Source of the DNA: Polaribacter sp.
GTDB taxonomy: Bacteria; Bacteroidota; Bacteroidia; Flavobacteriales; Flavobacteriaceae
DNA length: 37,264 nt
Assembly (NCBI GenBank): GCA_023254055.1
Contig: JALQYN010000005.1
Location: 1-37,264 of the forward strand
Direction of reading: 5' to 3'
Shown: in pieces, positions 1 to 8,176 of the stretch
How positions within the stretch are numbered: position 1 is the first letter of the stretch
How the letters are laid out: the number at the start of each line of letters is the position of its first letter
Program-made: the position numbers and the translations under genes
Notes under the pieces: model-generated
What the model was told of the DNA's origin: nothing
Databases searched by the model: none
Seen by the model: only the letters and a program-made list of their open reading frames with translations

Positions 1-303
1 ATAGGCAATAGATTGGCGAATTTGATCGTACACTCTTCCAGTAGAAAAGTTTGCAAATGTACCTGTAAATGGAATTTTACCACCAATTGTTAAACCTGCA
101 GCAATACCCATCATGTTTGCTTCTGCGATACCAATTTGAAAGAATCTATCAGGATGATTTTTAGCAAATTCATTCATTTTTAAGGAACCAATTAAATCAG
201 CACATAAAGCAACAACATTAGGATTTGTTTTTCCTAACTCAGTTAAACCATCACCAAACCCAGATCTGGTATCTTTCTTTTCTGTAAAAGTGTATTTTTT
301 CAT
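1..303 (-). CDS. Transketolase C-terminal subunit (partial, N-terminal 101 residues)
   Basis: This is the start of a transketolase C-terminal subunit, cut by the window edge. Many Bacteroidota and Gram-positive bacteria split transketolase into two chains; this one carries the pyrimidine-binding half of the thiamine diphosphate site and would act in the non-oxidative pentose phosphate pathway. The visible protein starts [20 protein letters not shown] and contains ALCADLIGS, then [18 protein letters not shown], whose Glu in IAEAN matches the conserved glutamate that activates the thiamine cofactor, then [21 protein letters not shown] single-chain enzyme would have its N-terminal half upstream, but here the ORF begins at ATG 303 with non-coding DNA before it, so the split form fits. 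A 1-deoxyxylulose-5-phosphate synthase-like paralogue is less likely. Confidence 0.85.
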   Translation of the reverse strand, partial: MKKYTFTEKKDTRSGFGDGLTELGKTNPNVVALCADLIGSLKMNEFAKNHPDRFFQIGIAEANMMGIAAGLTIGGKIPFTGTFANFSTGRVYDQIRQSIAY

Positions 304-357
304 TAAAATCTATTTGTTGTGTTTAAGCAAAAATAATAATAAAATAGTAGCAAAAGC

Positions 358-936
358 TTACAATTTTATCAATTCTTTATATAACTTTTGAACAGGCAAT
401 CCCATAACATTAAAATAACTACCTTCAATTTTTTCTATACCAATAAAACCAATCCATTCTTGTATTCCGTAGCTACCAGCTTTGTCATAAGGTTTGTGAT
501 TTTCTACATAATAGTGTATTTCATCAACAGTTAAATTTTTAAAATACACATTGGTTGTATCGTTAAAAAGCGTTTGAAAATTCTTTCCCTTGATACTAAC
601 TGACGTAATAACTTGGTGCATTTTACCTGATAATTGTTGTAGAATTTCAATAGCCTCCGTTTTATCTTTTGGTTTTCCTAAAGCCTTATTATCTAACCAT
701 ACGATTGTATCTGAAGTGATTAAAAGATCGTTTTCTTTTAAATCTGTAAAAGGTTTTGATTTTAAATCAGCCAAAAAATCTGTAATTGCTGTACCTTCAA
801 GTGTTGACGGATATACTTCTTCAACTTCTTTTAATTGAATGGTAAAAGGAATGTCTAAATCTTTAAAGAACTGTTGTCTTCTGGGAGATTTTGACGCTAA
901 AATGACGTTGTATTTAGAAAGTTTTTTTCTTAGCAT
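358..936 (-). CDS. maf: Maf-family nucleoside triphosphate pyrophosphatase
   Basis: A 192-residue protein of the Maf/HAM1 superfamily, whose members hydrolyse non-canonical or selected nucleoside triphosphates to the monophosphate and were first linked to septum formation. The N-terminus has the family signature ILASKSPRRQQFF (about residues 12-24), with the conserved Ser-x-Arg-Arg, and the segment LLITSDTIVWLDNKALGKP (about 70-88) has the catalytic Asp of the SDT motif. Length is typical. It starts 3 bases after the stop of the prenyltransferase gene, so it is probably the last gene of a smpB-ubiA-maf unit. The nucleotide preference (dTTP/UTP or modified GTP) cannot be told by eye. Confidence 0.93.
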   Translation of the reverse strand: MLRKKLSKYNVILASKSPRRQQFFKDLDIPFTIQLKEVEEVYPSTLEGTAITDFLADLKSKPFTDLKENDLLITSDTIVWLDNKALGKPKDKTEAIEILQQLSGKMHQVITSVSIKGKNFQTLFNDTTNVYFKNLTVDEIHYYVENHKPYDKAGSYGIQEWIGFIGIEKIEGSYFNVMGLPVQKLYKELIKL

Positions 937-939
937 TTC

Positions 940-1860
940 CTAAATTTTAATAAGTGACATTGATAAAATTCCAAAAAACATAATTAGCTTAATCAAGTTG
1001 CTCAATGAGTGAAAATCTTTTTTGGTTTTAGAACTAAACAATTTATATAAAAACCAAACAAATGGCGTAACTACAAAAAGTAAGGTATACCAGAGTAAAA
1101 TAGGGATATGTACTAACTCTTCTTTTATAATAAATAGAATGAATACAAATACGAGTGAAGAAATAACCAGTACAATGTTTCTTGTTCTTTTAACTCCAAT
1201 TAGAATAGGCAATGTGTTCATTTTTAAAGCATAATCTCCTCTTAGGTCTTCAATATCTTTAATGATTTCTCTGATTAAGGTCATAAAAAAAGCAAAAATG
1301 ATATAGATAAAAATATAGATAGTTACTGAAATTGATGTAAAGAAATTTGTAATTGCATCAGATAAATTAGAAGCTGTATTTGTGTTTTTTATTTCAAAAA
1401 CATAGACTATAAAAATGGTAAGTGCTATTAAAAAAGAAGTTACTAAATTTCCGACAATAGCAATTTTTTTTAATGTTTTTGAATACCAATAAAGCAATCC
1501 AATTGCAATTATAAAGAATAATGAAAATGCAATGTTTTCTTTTAAAAAAGAAACGTAGATTCCAATAATTAAACCAATTATAGTGAGCATAAAATAAGAA
1601 ACAAATGCTTTCTTTTTTGAAATGCTTACATCAATATAGACTTTAGAAGGTTTGTTTATTTTATCAGCTTCTACATCAAAAACATCATTGATAACATATC
1701 CACCAGCAGTTATACAAAGAATACTGATAACTAATAAAATGAATTGAAAATCTGAAATTGTAGAAATTAACGAATCAATAATAGCATATTTTGTTAAAAA
1801 TAAGGTTAGTAAAACCATCAAGAGGTTTTTGTATCTAATTAGTTTTAAGAAAGAAATCAT
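940..1860 (-). CDS. UbiA-family prenyltransferase (annotated in relatives as geranylgeranylglycerol-phosphate geranylgeranyltransferase)
   Basis: A 306-residue polytopic membrane protein with about eight or nine hydrophobic segments. It has both aspartate-rich motifs that bind the Mg-diphosphate of the prenyl donor in UbiA enzymes: NDVFDVEAD at residues 58-66 and DIEDLRGD at about 202-209. The sequence around REIIKDIEDLRGDYALKMNT recalls the flavobacterial group annotated as digeranylgeranylglyceryl phosphate synthase-like, the enzyme of archaeal ether lipids. No quinone or haem pathway gene is next to it, so the acceptor is unknown. Its ATG shares one base with the smpB stop (TAATG), implying translational coupling. 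A menaquinone or haem O prenyltransferase is possible, but the motifs fit those groups less well. Confidence 0.8.
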   Translation of the reverse strand: MISFLKLIRYKNLLMVLLTLFLTKYAIIDSLISTISDFQFILLVISILCITAGGYVINDVFDVEADKINKPSKVYIDVSISKKKAFVSYFMLTIIGLIIGIYVSFLKENIAFSLFFIIAIGLLYWYSKTLKKIAIVGNLVTSFLIALTIFIVYVFEIKNTNTASNLSDAITNFFTSISVTIYIFIYIIFAFFMTLIREIIKDIEDLRGDYALKMNTLPILIGVKRTRNIVLVISSLVFVFILFIIKEELVHIPILLWYTLLFVVTPFVWFLYKLFSSKTKKDFHSLSNLIKLIMFFGILSMSLIKI

Positions 1861-2318
1861 TATTTATAAGCTTTTTTGATTCTATCTAAATCGCGCTTAT
1901 TATCTCGGTCTTTAAGTGTTTCTCTTTTGTCGTGTAGTTTTTTACCTTTTGCTAAGGCTATATTTAATTTTGCCCAACCTTTGTCTGTTAAAAACAATTT
2001 AAGAGGAATAATGGTAAGTCCAGTGTTTTTAACTTCTTTTTCTAATTTTTTTAGCTCTCGCTTGTTTAATAACAATCTTCGTTCGCTTTTTGGATTGTGA
2101 TTGTAAAAATTACCATGCGAATATTCTTCAATAAACATATTAATCACAAACAACTCTCCACGTTCGTTAAACTCACAAAAACTCTCAGTAATTCTTGCTT
2201 TACTAGCTCTTATCGATTTTATTTCAGTTCCAGTTAATTGAATTCCTGCTGTATAGGTGTCTAAAAATTCATATTCGAAACGAGCTTTTTTATTTTGTAT
2301 GTTTATTTTCTTCTGCAT
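1860..2318 (-). CDS. smpB: SsrA-binding protein SmpB
   Basis: SmpB binds tmRNA and delivers it to stalled ribosomes for trans-translation. The 152-residue protein has the full family pattern: the N-terminal NKKARFEYEF, the core TGTEIKSIRASKARITESFCEF (about residues 30-51), the HNPKSERRLLLNKRELKKL stretch (about 73-91), GWAKLNIALAKGKKLHDKRE (about 113-132) and the basic C-terminal tail DNKRDLDRIKKAYK that enters the ribosomal A site. Length is normal. It is the first gene of a minus-strand unit with the UbiA gene and maf, and is divergent from the DUF6503 lipoprotein gene. The tmRNA gene itself is not in this window. Confidence 0.97.
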   Translation of the reverse strand: MQKKINIQNKKARFEYEFLDTYTAGIQLTGTEIKSIRASKARITESFCEFNERGELFVINMFIEEYSHGNFYNHNPKSERRLLLNKRELKKLEKEVKNTGLTIIPLKLFLTDKGWAKLNIALAKGKKLHDKRETLKDRDNKRDLDRIKKAYK

Positions 2319-2364
2319 GAATTGGCAATAAAAATATTATGATAATATTAGCAAAGATACATTT

Positions 2365-2392
2365 TTGATTCAGATGAAGAAGTGTATTTTTG
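2365..2392 (+). promoter_or_regulatory. Bacteroidota-type promoter of the DUF6503 gene
   Basis: TTG at 2365-2367, 17 bases, then TATTTTTG at 2385-2392, a full match to the TAnnTTTG minus-7 element of Bacteroidota vegetative promoters. The expected transcript start, near 2398, is only about 5 bases before the first possible ATG (2403), which favours the second ATG at 2439. Confidence 0.6.
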
Positions 2393-2438
2393 ATTTGTAA
2401 AGATGTTCTATTTTTACCGACCTAGAAAAACAAAAACC

Positions 2439-3179
2439 ATGCGTAACTTTTTATTTATAGCACTACTTGTATTTGCTTCTTGTAATCAAAAAAACTCTTC
2501 GTTAACGGCACAGCAAATTATTGACAAAGCAATGATAGCTACTGGAGCAGATAAAGTATCAAATGCAAAAATAGCTTTTGATTTTAGGAATATAAATTAC
2601 ATAGCGATTAGAAACGCAGGGAGTTTTAAATTATCTAGAATTTTCAAGGAGGATTCTGTTTTGATCAAAGACGAACTTTCTAATATGGGTTTTAAGCGAT
2701 TTAAAAACAATCAACTTAGCAATACAATAGATTCTATGGCGGTAAAATATACAAGTTCTGTAAACTCTGTACATTATTTTTCTGTGCTACCTTACGGACT
2801 TAATGATAAAGCTGTTAAAAAGAAATTGTTAGAAGATGTTGTTATTAAAGGAGAAGCGTATTATAAAGTTCAAATTAGTTTTTCTGAAGATGGAGGCGGA
2901 GAAGATTTTGAAGACGTTTTTATATATTGGATTGGAAAAGAAGATTTTAAAATGGATTATCTAGCCTATAGTTATCATACAGATGGTGGAGGAAAGCGCT
3001 TTAGAGAGCCTAAAAATGAGCGTATTGTAAACGGAATTCGGTTTTTGGATTACAACAATTATAAAACAAAAAATACTTCAACTAAATTAAAAAATTTAGA
3101 CAAAGCATTTGAAAATAATGAACTGATAAAGCTTTCTGAAATTAATTTAGAAAACGTTACAGTTACGTTATTAGATTAA
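2439..3179 (+). CDS. DUF6503-type lipoprotein of unknown function
   Basis: A predicted 246-residue outer-surface or periplasmic lipoprotein. I chose the ATG at 2439 over the in-frame ATG at 2403 because the protein then begins MRNFLFIALLVFASCNQKNS, a clean lipoprotein signal with lipobox VFAS-C at residue 16, and because the promoter leaves almost no leader for the earlier start. The mature part has TAQQIIDKAMIATGADKVSN, the pattern ISFSEDGGGEDFEDVFIYWI and YSYHTDGGGKRFREPKNE, which I remember from the Bacteroidota family DUF6503 (sometimes mislabelled as an aldolase). No catalytic motif is recognised. Its stop codon overlaps that of the convergent histidine phosphatase gene. Confidence 0.8.
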   Translation: MRNFLFIALLVFASCNQKNSSLTAQQIIDKAMIATGADKVSNAKIAFDFRNINYIAIRNAGSFKLSRIFKEDSVLIKDELSNMGFKRFKNNQLSNTIDSMAVKYTSSVNSVHYFSVLPYGLNDKAVKKKLLEDVVIKGEAYYKVQISFSEDGGGEDFEDVFIYWIGKEDFKMDYLAYSYHTDGGGKRFREPKNERIVNGIRFLDYNNYKTKNTSTKLKNLDKAFENNELIKLSEINLENVTVTLLD

Positions 3180-3685
3180 TGATCTATTTTTAACAATACA
3201 CTTGTTGCTCCACTTTTTGTAACTGTAACTATATATAAATTACTGTTGTTATCATCTTCTATTTCTTTGTATTTATCTTTTCCTAATATTTTATTTGCAA
3301 AAACATTTGTTGTGTTACTATGACCAACAATTAAGACATTTTTTCCTCTTGTATTGTATTTGAAACCTTCATCGTACATTTTTCTTGGGTCATATACATA
3401 CAATCTTAAACCATTTTTTGTTGCTGTAGGTTGTGCAGTTTCTTTAGTTCTGTTGTAATTGGTTGTGTATACCATATTGATATTGGCATTCGATAAAACT
3501 TCTGCCCAATGGTCTGCGCGTTTTGCTCCTTTAATAGTTAAAAAAGGATCTTTATCACCTTTTACAGCCCTGTTTTTTTCTGCATGGCGAATTAAATAAT
3601 AGGTGGTAACTACTTCATCTTTTTCTTGAGCAACTCCTGCGAATATACCAATCGCAAAAACAATAAGGAATAAATATTTTTTCAT
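3176..3685 (-). CDS. Secreted histidine phosphatase family protein (phosphoglycerate mutase-like)
   Basis: A 169-residue exported protein of the histidine phosphatase superfamily. The start at 3685 gives a clear signal peptide, MKKYLFLIVFAIGIFAGVAQ, with cleavage probably near residue 19; an ATG 30 bases upstream would spoil it. The catalytic LIRHAEK motif, with the phosphorylated His, is at about residues 32-38, followed by Arg-rich substrate-site segments (NYNRTKETAQPT) and the second catalytic His in VLIVGHSNTTN (about 118-128). The short length matches SixA or PhoE-like small phosphatases. The substrate is unknown. The gene is convergent with the DUF6503 gene, sharing bases 3176-3179, and lies beyond a strong terminator, so it likely has its own promoter. 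Confidence 0.88.
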   Translation of the reverse strand: MKKYLFLIVFAIGIFAGVAQEKDEVVTTYYLIRHAEKNRAVKGDKDPFLTIKGAKRADHWAEVLSNANINMVYTTNYNRTKETAQPTATKNGLRLYVYDPRKMYDEGFKYNTRGKNVLIVGHSNTTNVFANKILGKDKYKEIEDDNNSNLYIVTVTKSGATSVLLKIDH

Positions 3686-3711
3686 GATGTTTAATTTTAA
3701 ATGACGAATAT

Positions 3712-3753
3712 ACATAAAAAAAAAACTGAACTCTTTTTAGATGTTCAGTTTTT
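3712..3753 (-). terminator. Rho-independent terminator after the 3789-4214 lipoprotein gene
   Basis: An 11-bp perfect stem (AAAAACTGAAC at 3721-3731 with GTTCAGTTTTT at 3743-3753) with an 11-base loop. Read on the minus strand it is followed by a run of T at 3716-3720, giving about ten T in a row including the stem end. Confidence 0.8.
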
Positions 3754-3788
3754 AATATTTAAATATCTTTTGATTCTTTCTGCTTTTT

Positions 3789-4214
3789 TTAGTATTTATT
3801 TTTAACAGAATCCATTTTCCTAAAGATTTTTTCAATTTCTTTTTGATGTTGAAAAAAGTTATTACTAAAAAAATCATTTGTATAGAAATCATTTATTTTA
3901 AAAGGAGTCTGGTTAAAGAAGCCTTTAAAGAATAAAGAATCTAAAGGTTGATGAAATTGATTTCTAAAATTTTTATGAAACTGATTAAAAATGGTTTTTT
4001 CTAAAATTGAATCATTTTTAATATTTGAGTAAAAAGAGGTATAAGTAGAGTCAATCTTTATCAAGTTCCCATATTTATCAAACTCTTTATTTACTATAAT
4101 GTTTGTTTGTGGTTTTATAGAATCCTTTTTCTCTAGTTCTTCTTTTTTATAGATTGTTTGACCTTGGCAACTAAAAAAAGCTAAAGTCAACATATATAGA
4201 TATATTTTTTTCAT
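3789..4214 (-). CDS. Hypothetical lipoprotein downstream of the small heat-shock protein
   Basis: A 141-residue protein I do not recognise. It starts MKKIYLYMLTLAFFSCQGQT, a lipoprotein signal with lipobox AFFS-C at residue 16. The mature part is rich in Phe, Asn, Gln, Lys and Asp, with a repetitive stretch from about residue 85 (FHKNFRNQFHQPLDSLFFKG, then FFNQTPFKINDFYTNDFFSN), and ends in a charged helix-like segment EKIFRKMDSVKNKY. No enzymatic motif is visible. It follows the Hsp20 gene on the same strand, separated by a 10-bp hairpin, and has its own strong terminator, so it may be partly co-transcribed with the heat-shock gene. A role in envelope stress is only a guess from position. 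Confidence 0.65.
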   Translation of the reverse strand: MKKIYLYMLTLAFFSCQGQTIYKKEELEKKDSIKPQTNIIVNKEFDKYGNLIKIDSTYTSFYSNIKNDSILEKTIFNQFHKNFRNQFHQPLDSLFFKGFFNQTPFKINDFYTNDFFSNNFFQHQKEIEKIFRKMDSVKNKY

Positions 4215-4234
4215 GACTTTATAGTTTTAATTAA

Positions 4235-4261
4235 AATAGGCTGTCATATAAACAGCCTATT
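4235..4261 (-). terminator. Hairpin between hsp20 and the lipoprotein gene
   Basis: A perfect 10-bp stem, AATAGGCTGT (4235-4244) with ACAGCCTATT (4252-4261), and a 7-base loop. On the minus strand it is followed by TTTTAATTAAAAC, so it is a modest terminator or attenuator for hsp20 that may let some transcription through to the lipoprotein gene. Confidence 0.55.
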
Positions 4262-4273
4262 GAATCATTTAAT

Positions 4274-4702
4274 TTATTTTACTTCAATTAATTTAATAGG
4301 TTTTGGTTTTGCTTCCTCTAATTTAGGAATAGTAATTTTAAGCTCACCACTTTTATAAACAGCTTCAATATTTTCTCTATTCACTATTCCTTGTGGCAAC
4401 GTAAAACTTCTTTTAAAAGACCTATAACTATATTCTTTTCTGGTATAGTTTTCCTTTGATTCTTCGTTATTTACTGTTTTTTCTGAAGAAATAGTTAAAA
4501 CATCATTGTCTAAATCAATTTTAAAATCTTTTTTTTCCATACCTGGTACTGCTACATCTACAATAAATTCATTTTCTGTTTCTTTAATGTTTACTGCAGG
4601 CAATGTAGTATTTGTCTCAGAAAAATTGGTAGTTGACCAATCTCTAAATAAATCATTAAAAAGAGTTGGTACAAATGGTACATCTGTTCTTTTTGCTAAC
4701 AT
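4274..4702 (-). CDS. Hsp20/alpha-crystallin family small heat-shock protein
   Basis: A 142-residue ATP-independent holdase chaperone that binds unfolding proteins in the cytoplasm. I prefer the ATG at 4702 (MLAKRTDVPFVPTLFNDLFR) to the one 24 bases earlier, because flavobacterial relatives begin with a similar short segment. The alpha-crystallin domain runs from about residue 35 to 125: AVNIKETENEFIVDVAVPGM, then DFKIDLDNDVLTISSEK, then YSYRSFKRSFTLPQGIVNRE, then the typical GELKITIPK. The C-terminal PIKLIEVK supplies an I-x-L/I-type anchor for oligomer assembly. The gene lies just downstream of clpB, and the two chaperones are known to cooperate in disaggregation; a terminator between them suggests separate transcripts. 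Confidence 0.93.
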   Translation of the reverse strand: MLAKRTDVPFVPTLFNDLFRDWSTTNFSETNTTLPAVNIKETENEFIVDVAVPGMEKKDFKIDLDNDVLTISSEKTVNNEESKENYTRKEYSYRSFKRSFTLPQGIVNRENIEAVYKSGELKITIPKLEEAKPKPIKLIEVK

Positions 4703-4767
4703 AACTTTACAATTTAAATTAAACATTATTTTTATTGTTTAATAGTATTGCAAACAAAATACCAAGT

Positions 4768-4814
4768 ATAAAAAAACTGACAATTTTTCGATTTTTTTGA
4801 AAAATTGTCAGTTT
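4768..4814 (-). terminator. Strong terminator after clpB
   Basis: A 16-bp perfect inverted repeat: AAACTGACAATTTTTC at 4774-4789 and its complement at 4799-4814, with a 9-base T-rich spacer. On the minus strand the stem runs into TTTTTTTATA, so it ends the clpB transcript just before the hsp20 promoter region. Confidence 0.8.
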
Positions 4815-4850
4815 AAGTATTGATTTATAGCACTTAACAAAAGTCAATCA

Positions 4851-7454
4851 TTAATTCGTAATCAAATCAGATTGATTTCTAAAAACCAACTGATTGTCAA
4901 AAGCATCTAACAAAATAATACTATCGGTTGTTACTTTTCCAGCCAATATTTCTTTTGATAATTGGTTGAGCACTTCTTTTTGTATGACACGTTTTACAGG
5001 TCTTGCTCCAAACTCTGGTTGATAGCCTTTGTTTGCTAGATAGGCAATTGCTTCGTCTGTAGCATCCATGGTTATTTCTTGTTTTGCAATTACTTTTTTA
5101 ACCATGTTTAATTGTAATTTTACGATGGAAATAATGTCTTTTTTGGTTAAAGGAGTAAACATCACAATATCATCAATTCTATTGATAAACTCTGGCCGTA
5201 CCATTTGCTTCAACAAGCCTAACACTTCTATTTTAGCCAATTCTGTAACTGATTCTATATCAGCATTCGGTGCACTAAATTTATCTTGAATTATCTGACT
5301 TCCCATGTTTGAAGTCATGATAATAATCGTATTTTTAAAATCAGCAATTCTTCCTTTATTATCTGTCAATCGTCCTTCGTCTAAGACTTGCAATAAAATA
5401 TTAAAGGTATCTGGATGTGCTTTTTCAATTTCGTCTAGCAGAACTACAGAATAAGGTTTTCTACGAACCGCTTCTGTTAATTGACCACCTTCATCATAAC
5501 CAACATACCCTGGAGGTGCTCCAACCAATCTACTCACCGAATGACGTTCTTGATATTCACTCATATCAATACGAGTCATGGCATTTTCATCATCAAATAA
5601 ATAACTAGCCAATGTCTTTGCTAATTCTGTTTTTCCAACCCCAGTGGTTCCTAAAAACAAGAAAGAACCAATAGGTTTGTTCGGGTTCTGTAACCCGGCT
5701 CTAGAACGTCTTACGGCATCAGAAACCGCTTCAATTGCTTCCTCTTGACCAATGACACGTTTGTGTAACTCTGTTTCTAATCGCAATAATTTTTCGCGTT
5801 CTGATTGTAGCATTTTTGTTACCGGAATCCCTGTCCATTTTGCAACTACTTCAGCAATATCATCATAGGTTACTTCTTCTTTAATTAAAGTATTGTCACC
5901 TTTTTGGGCAAGAATAGTTTGTTGTTGCTCTAATTTTTCTTGCAACTCTTTTACGGTACCATATCTAATTTCTGCAACCTTACCATAATCCCCATTTCGT
6001 TCTGCTTTATCAGCTTCTAATTTAGCATTTTCAATGTCGGTTTTAATAGTTTGAATGCTATCTACAACACTTTTTTCGCTTTGCCATTTTGCATTGATTT
6101 CGTTACGCTCTTCTTTTAGATTTGCTAAATCAGCATTTAACGCTTTTAATTTCACTTTATCATTTTCTCTTTTAATGGCTTCAATTTCAATTTCCAACTG
6201 CATCACTTTTCTGTCTAACACATCCAATTCTTCTGGCTTTGAATTGATTTCCATGCGCATTTTTGCAGCAGCTTCATCCATCAAATCAATGGCTTTATCT
6301 GGTAAAAAACGATTGGTGATATAGCGTTGAGATAATTCTACCGCACCAATAATGGCATCATCTTTAATTCTTACTTTATGATGTGTTTCATATTTCTCTT
6401 TGATTCCTCGTAAAATAGAAATAGCACTTTCTGTGTCAGGTTCATTTACGATAACTTTTTGAAAACGACGCTCCAATGCTTTGTCTTTCTCAAAGTATTT
6501 TTGATATTCATCCAAAGTAGTAGCACCAATAGCGCGTAATTCTCCACGAGCCAAAGCAGGTTTTAAAATATTAGCGGCATCCATAGCACCTTGTCCGCCA
6601 CCAGCACCTACCAACGTGTGAATCTCATCAATAAACAAGACAATATCTCCGTCTGCTGAAGTTACTTCTTTAATAACCGCTTTTAAACGCTCTTCAAACT
6701 CTCCTTTGTATTTTGCTCCTGCAATCAAGGCACCCATGTCTAAGGCGTAAATTTGCTTGTCTTTTAAGTTTTCTGGAATATCACCATCTATAATACGATG
6801 TGCCAACCCTTCTGCAATAGCCGTTTTACCAGTTCCAGGTTCACCAACCAATATAGGATTGTTCTTAGTTCTACGAGATAAAATTTGTAATAAGCGTCTT
6901 ATTTCTTCATCTCTACCAATTACCGGATCTAATTTCCCATCTCGTGCTAACTGATTTAAATCTTTAGCATATTTATTTAGCGAATTGTAGTTGTCTTCTG
7001 CACTTTGTGAAGTAACTCGATCGCCTTTTCGAAGCTCATTGATAGCTTCTTTCAACCCTTTTTCTGTTAATCCTTGGTCTTTTAAAATTTGTGCAATGGT
7101 GCTTTTTGATTTAAAAATAGCTAAGATGATATGCTCTATAGAAACATATTCATCTTTCATGTCTTTAGCAATAATAGAAGCCTCTGTTAAGGTTTTTGCT
7201 GCTTCTCTAGAAAGTGTAAGTTCTGCACCCGTAACTTTAGAAAAACTTTCTAATTGTTTTTCTAACAATTGTTTTAATATCTCAACATTGCTATTTAGTT
7301 TCTTTAATAAAAAAGGCAATACATTTTCATCCACTTCAAAAAGCGCTTTAAAAATGTGTTCGTTTTCTATTTGTTGATGCCCATAACTTTGCGCTAATTG
7401 TTGTGCAAGTTGAATGGTTTCTTGTGATTTTATGGTATAATTATTAAAATTCAT
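4851..7454 (-). CDS. clpB: ATP-dependent disaggregase chaperone ClpB
   Basis: ClpB, 867 residues, a hexameric AAA+ machine that extracts polypeptides from aggregates together with DnaK. Domains in order: the N-terminal repeat domain (about residues 1-145, starting [20 protein letters not shown]), first AAA+ module with Walker A GEPGTGKT at 204-211 and Walker [11 protein letters not shown], the long coiled-coil middle domain (about 400-530) typical of ClpB and absent from ClpA/ClpC, then the second AAA+ module with Walker A GTTGVGKT, Walker [11 protein letters not shown] and the pore motif [13 protein letters not shown], and the C-terminal D2-small domain. Length matches the family. The downstream neighbour is the Hsp20 gene. 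No HrcA (CIRCE) operator was seen upstream. Confidence 0.98.
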   Translation of the reverse strand: MNFNNYTIKSQETIQLAQQLAQSYGHQQIENEHIFKALFEVDENVLPFLLKKLNSNVEILKQLLEKQLESFSKVTGAELTLSREAAKTLTEASIIAKDMKDEYVSIEHIILAIFKSKSTIAQILKDQGLTEKGLKEAINELRKGDRVTSQSAEDNYNSLNKYAKDLNQLARDGKLDPVIGRDEEIRRLLQILSRRTKNNPILVGEPGTGKTAIAEGLAHRIIDGDIPENLKDKQIYALDMGALIAGAKYKGEFEERLKAVIKEVTSADGDIVLFIDEIHTLVGAGGGQGAMDAANILKPALARGELRAIGATTLDEYQKYFEKDKALERRFQKVIVNEPDTESAISILRGIKEKYETHHKVRIKDDAIIGAVELSQRYITNRFLPDKAIDLMDEAAAKMRMEINSKPEELDVLDRKVMQLEIEIEAIKRENDKVKLKALNADLANLKEERNEINAKWQSEKSVVDSIQTIKTDIENAKLEADKAERNGDYGKVAEIRYGTVKELQEKLEQQQTILAQKGDNTLIKEEVTYDDIAEVVAKWTGIPVTKMLQSEREKLLRLETELHKRVIGQEEAIEAVSDAVRRSRAGLQNPNKPIGSFLFLGTTGVGKTELAKTLASYLFDDENAMTRIDMSEYQERHSVSRLVGAPPGYVGYDEGGQLTEAVRRKPYSVVLLDEIEKAHPDTFNILLQVLDEGRLTDNKGRIADFKNTIIIMTSNMGSQIIQDKFSAPNADIESVTELAKIEVLGLLKQMVRPEFINRIDDIVMFTPLTKKDIISIVKLQLNMVKKVIAKQEITMDATDEAIAYLANKGYQPEFGARPVKRVIQKEVLNQLSKEILAGKVTTDSIILLDAFDNQLVFRNQSDLITN

Positions 7455-7616
7455 GATATATATGTTTTACTTTTTCAGTTACTTTACGTCAAATTTGAGA
7501 CCAATTGAAAATCAATTACTTAATAGGTCATTTTGTCTACTTAGTCTTTGTTTTTACTGACTTTTTGACTGATGAAAGAAATTGGATTTTTATCAATTGA
7601 AATTAATAAACTACAA

Positions 7617-8000
7617 ATGAATTTATTTAAAAGTATGTTTTCTAATAGATCTGAAGAAAAAGAAGCAACCACTTCTTTTGTAAACTGGATTCCACTTACC
7701 AATATAGATCAATTACAAGAACTTAAAGAAACCTCTAAAAACGAAACGGTATTAATCTTTAAACATTCAACTAGATGCGTAATTAGTAGAATGGTGTTGA
7801 AACAATTTGAAAAGTCTTTTGACGGAGAAGGACAAAACTTAAACATGTATTATTTAGATTTGTTAAATTATAGAGCCATTTCTAATGAAATAGCATCAAG
7901 CTTTAATGTAATACATCAATCTCCACAATTGCTCGTGATAAAAAATGGAGTAGTGGTGAAACATGCTTCACATCATGATATTCTAGGGTTAGTGTTTTAA
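7617..8000 (+). CDS. ytxJ: Bacillithiol system redox-active protein YtxJ
   Basis: A 127-residue thioredoxin-fold protein of the YtxJ family, a monothiol bacilliredoxin proposed to remove bacillithiol from S-bacillithiolated proteins. The start at 7617 gives MNLFKSMFSNRSEEKEATTS, matching the short lead of relatives; an in-frame ATG at 7572 would add 15 unlikely residues. The core FVNWIPLTNIDQLQELKE leads to VLIFKHSTRCVISRMVLKQF, where the single Cys lies at the active-site loop (about residue 55). The thioredoxin-like cis-proline region follows in HQSPQLLVIKNGVVVKHASH. The genes for bacillithiol synthesis are not in this window. The gene is single, divergent from clpB and convergent with fahA. 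Confidence 0.88.
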   Translation: MNLFKSMFSNRSEEKEATTSFVNWIPLTNIDQLQELKETSKNETVLIFKHSTRCVISRMVLKQFEKSFDGEGQNLNMYYLDLLNYRAISNEIASSFNVIHQSPQLLVIKNGVVVKHASHHDILGLVF

Positions 8001-8121
8001 AAAGCAGTAGGCTGATTACTTTAAAATGTTATCTATATGTTTAATTTTAAAAGAAACAGATCGTTGAAGATTCAATGCTATATTTTTGGTTCTTTTATCA
8101 TTATAAAAAACAAGAATAATA

Positions 8122-8156
8122 AAAAAAAGGATGCTCTAAGAACGTCCTTTTGTATT
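8122..8156. terminator. Bidirectional terminator between ytxJ and fahA
   Basis: A 9-bp stem with one G-T pair, AAAAGGATG (8126-8134) with CGTCCTTTT (8144-8152), and a 9-base loop. On the minus strand it is followed by four more T, a good terminator for fahA; on the plus strand the T run is shorter. Confidence 0.7.
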
Positions 8157-8176
8157 GTTTAAATGTGTTAAAAACA

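Noticed and set aside
590..838. Plus-strand ORF of 82 codons opposite maf
   Set aside because: It is a mirror of the maf reading frame; no supporting signal.
2403..2438. Earlier in-frame start for the DUF6503 lipoprotein
   Set aside because: It would put 12 charged and aromatic residues before a good lipoprotein signal and lies about 5 bases after the predicted transcript start.
5068..7377. Several plus-strand ORFs of 63-128 codons opposite clpB
   Set aside because: They have the composition of reverse frames of a conserved coding sequence and no promoter; clpB covers the whole region.
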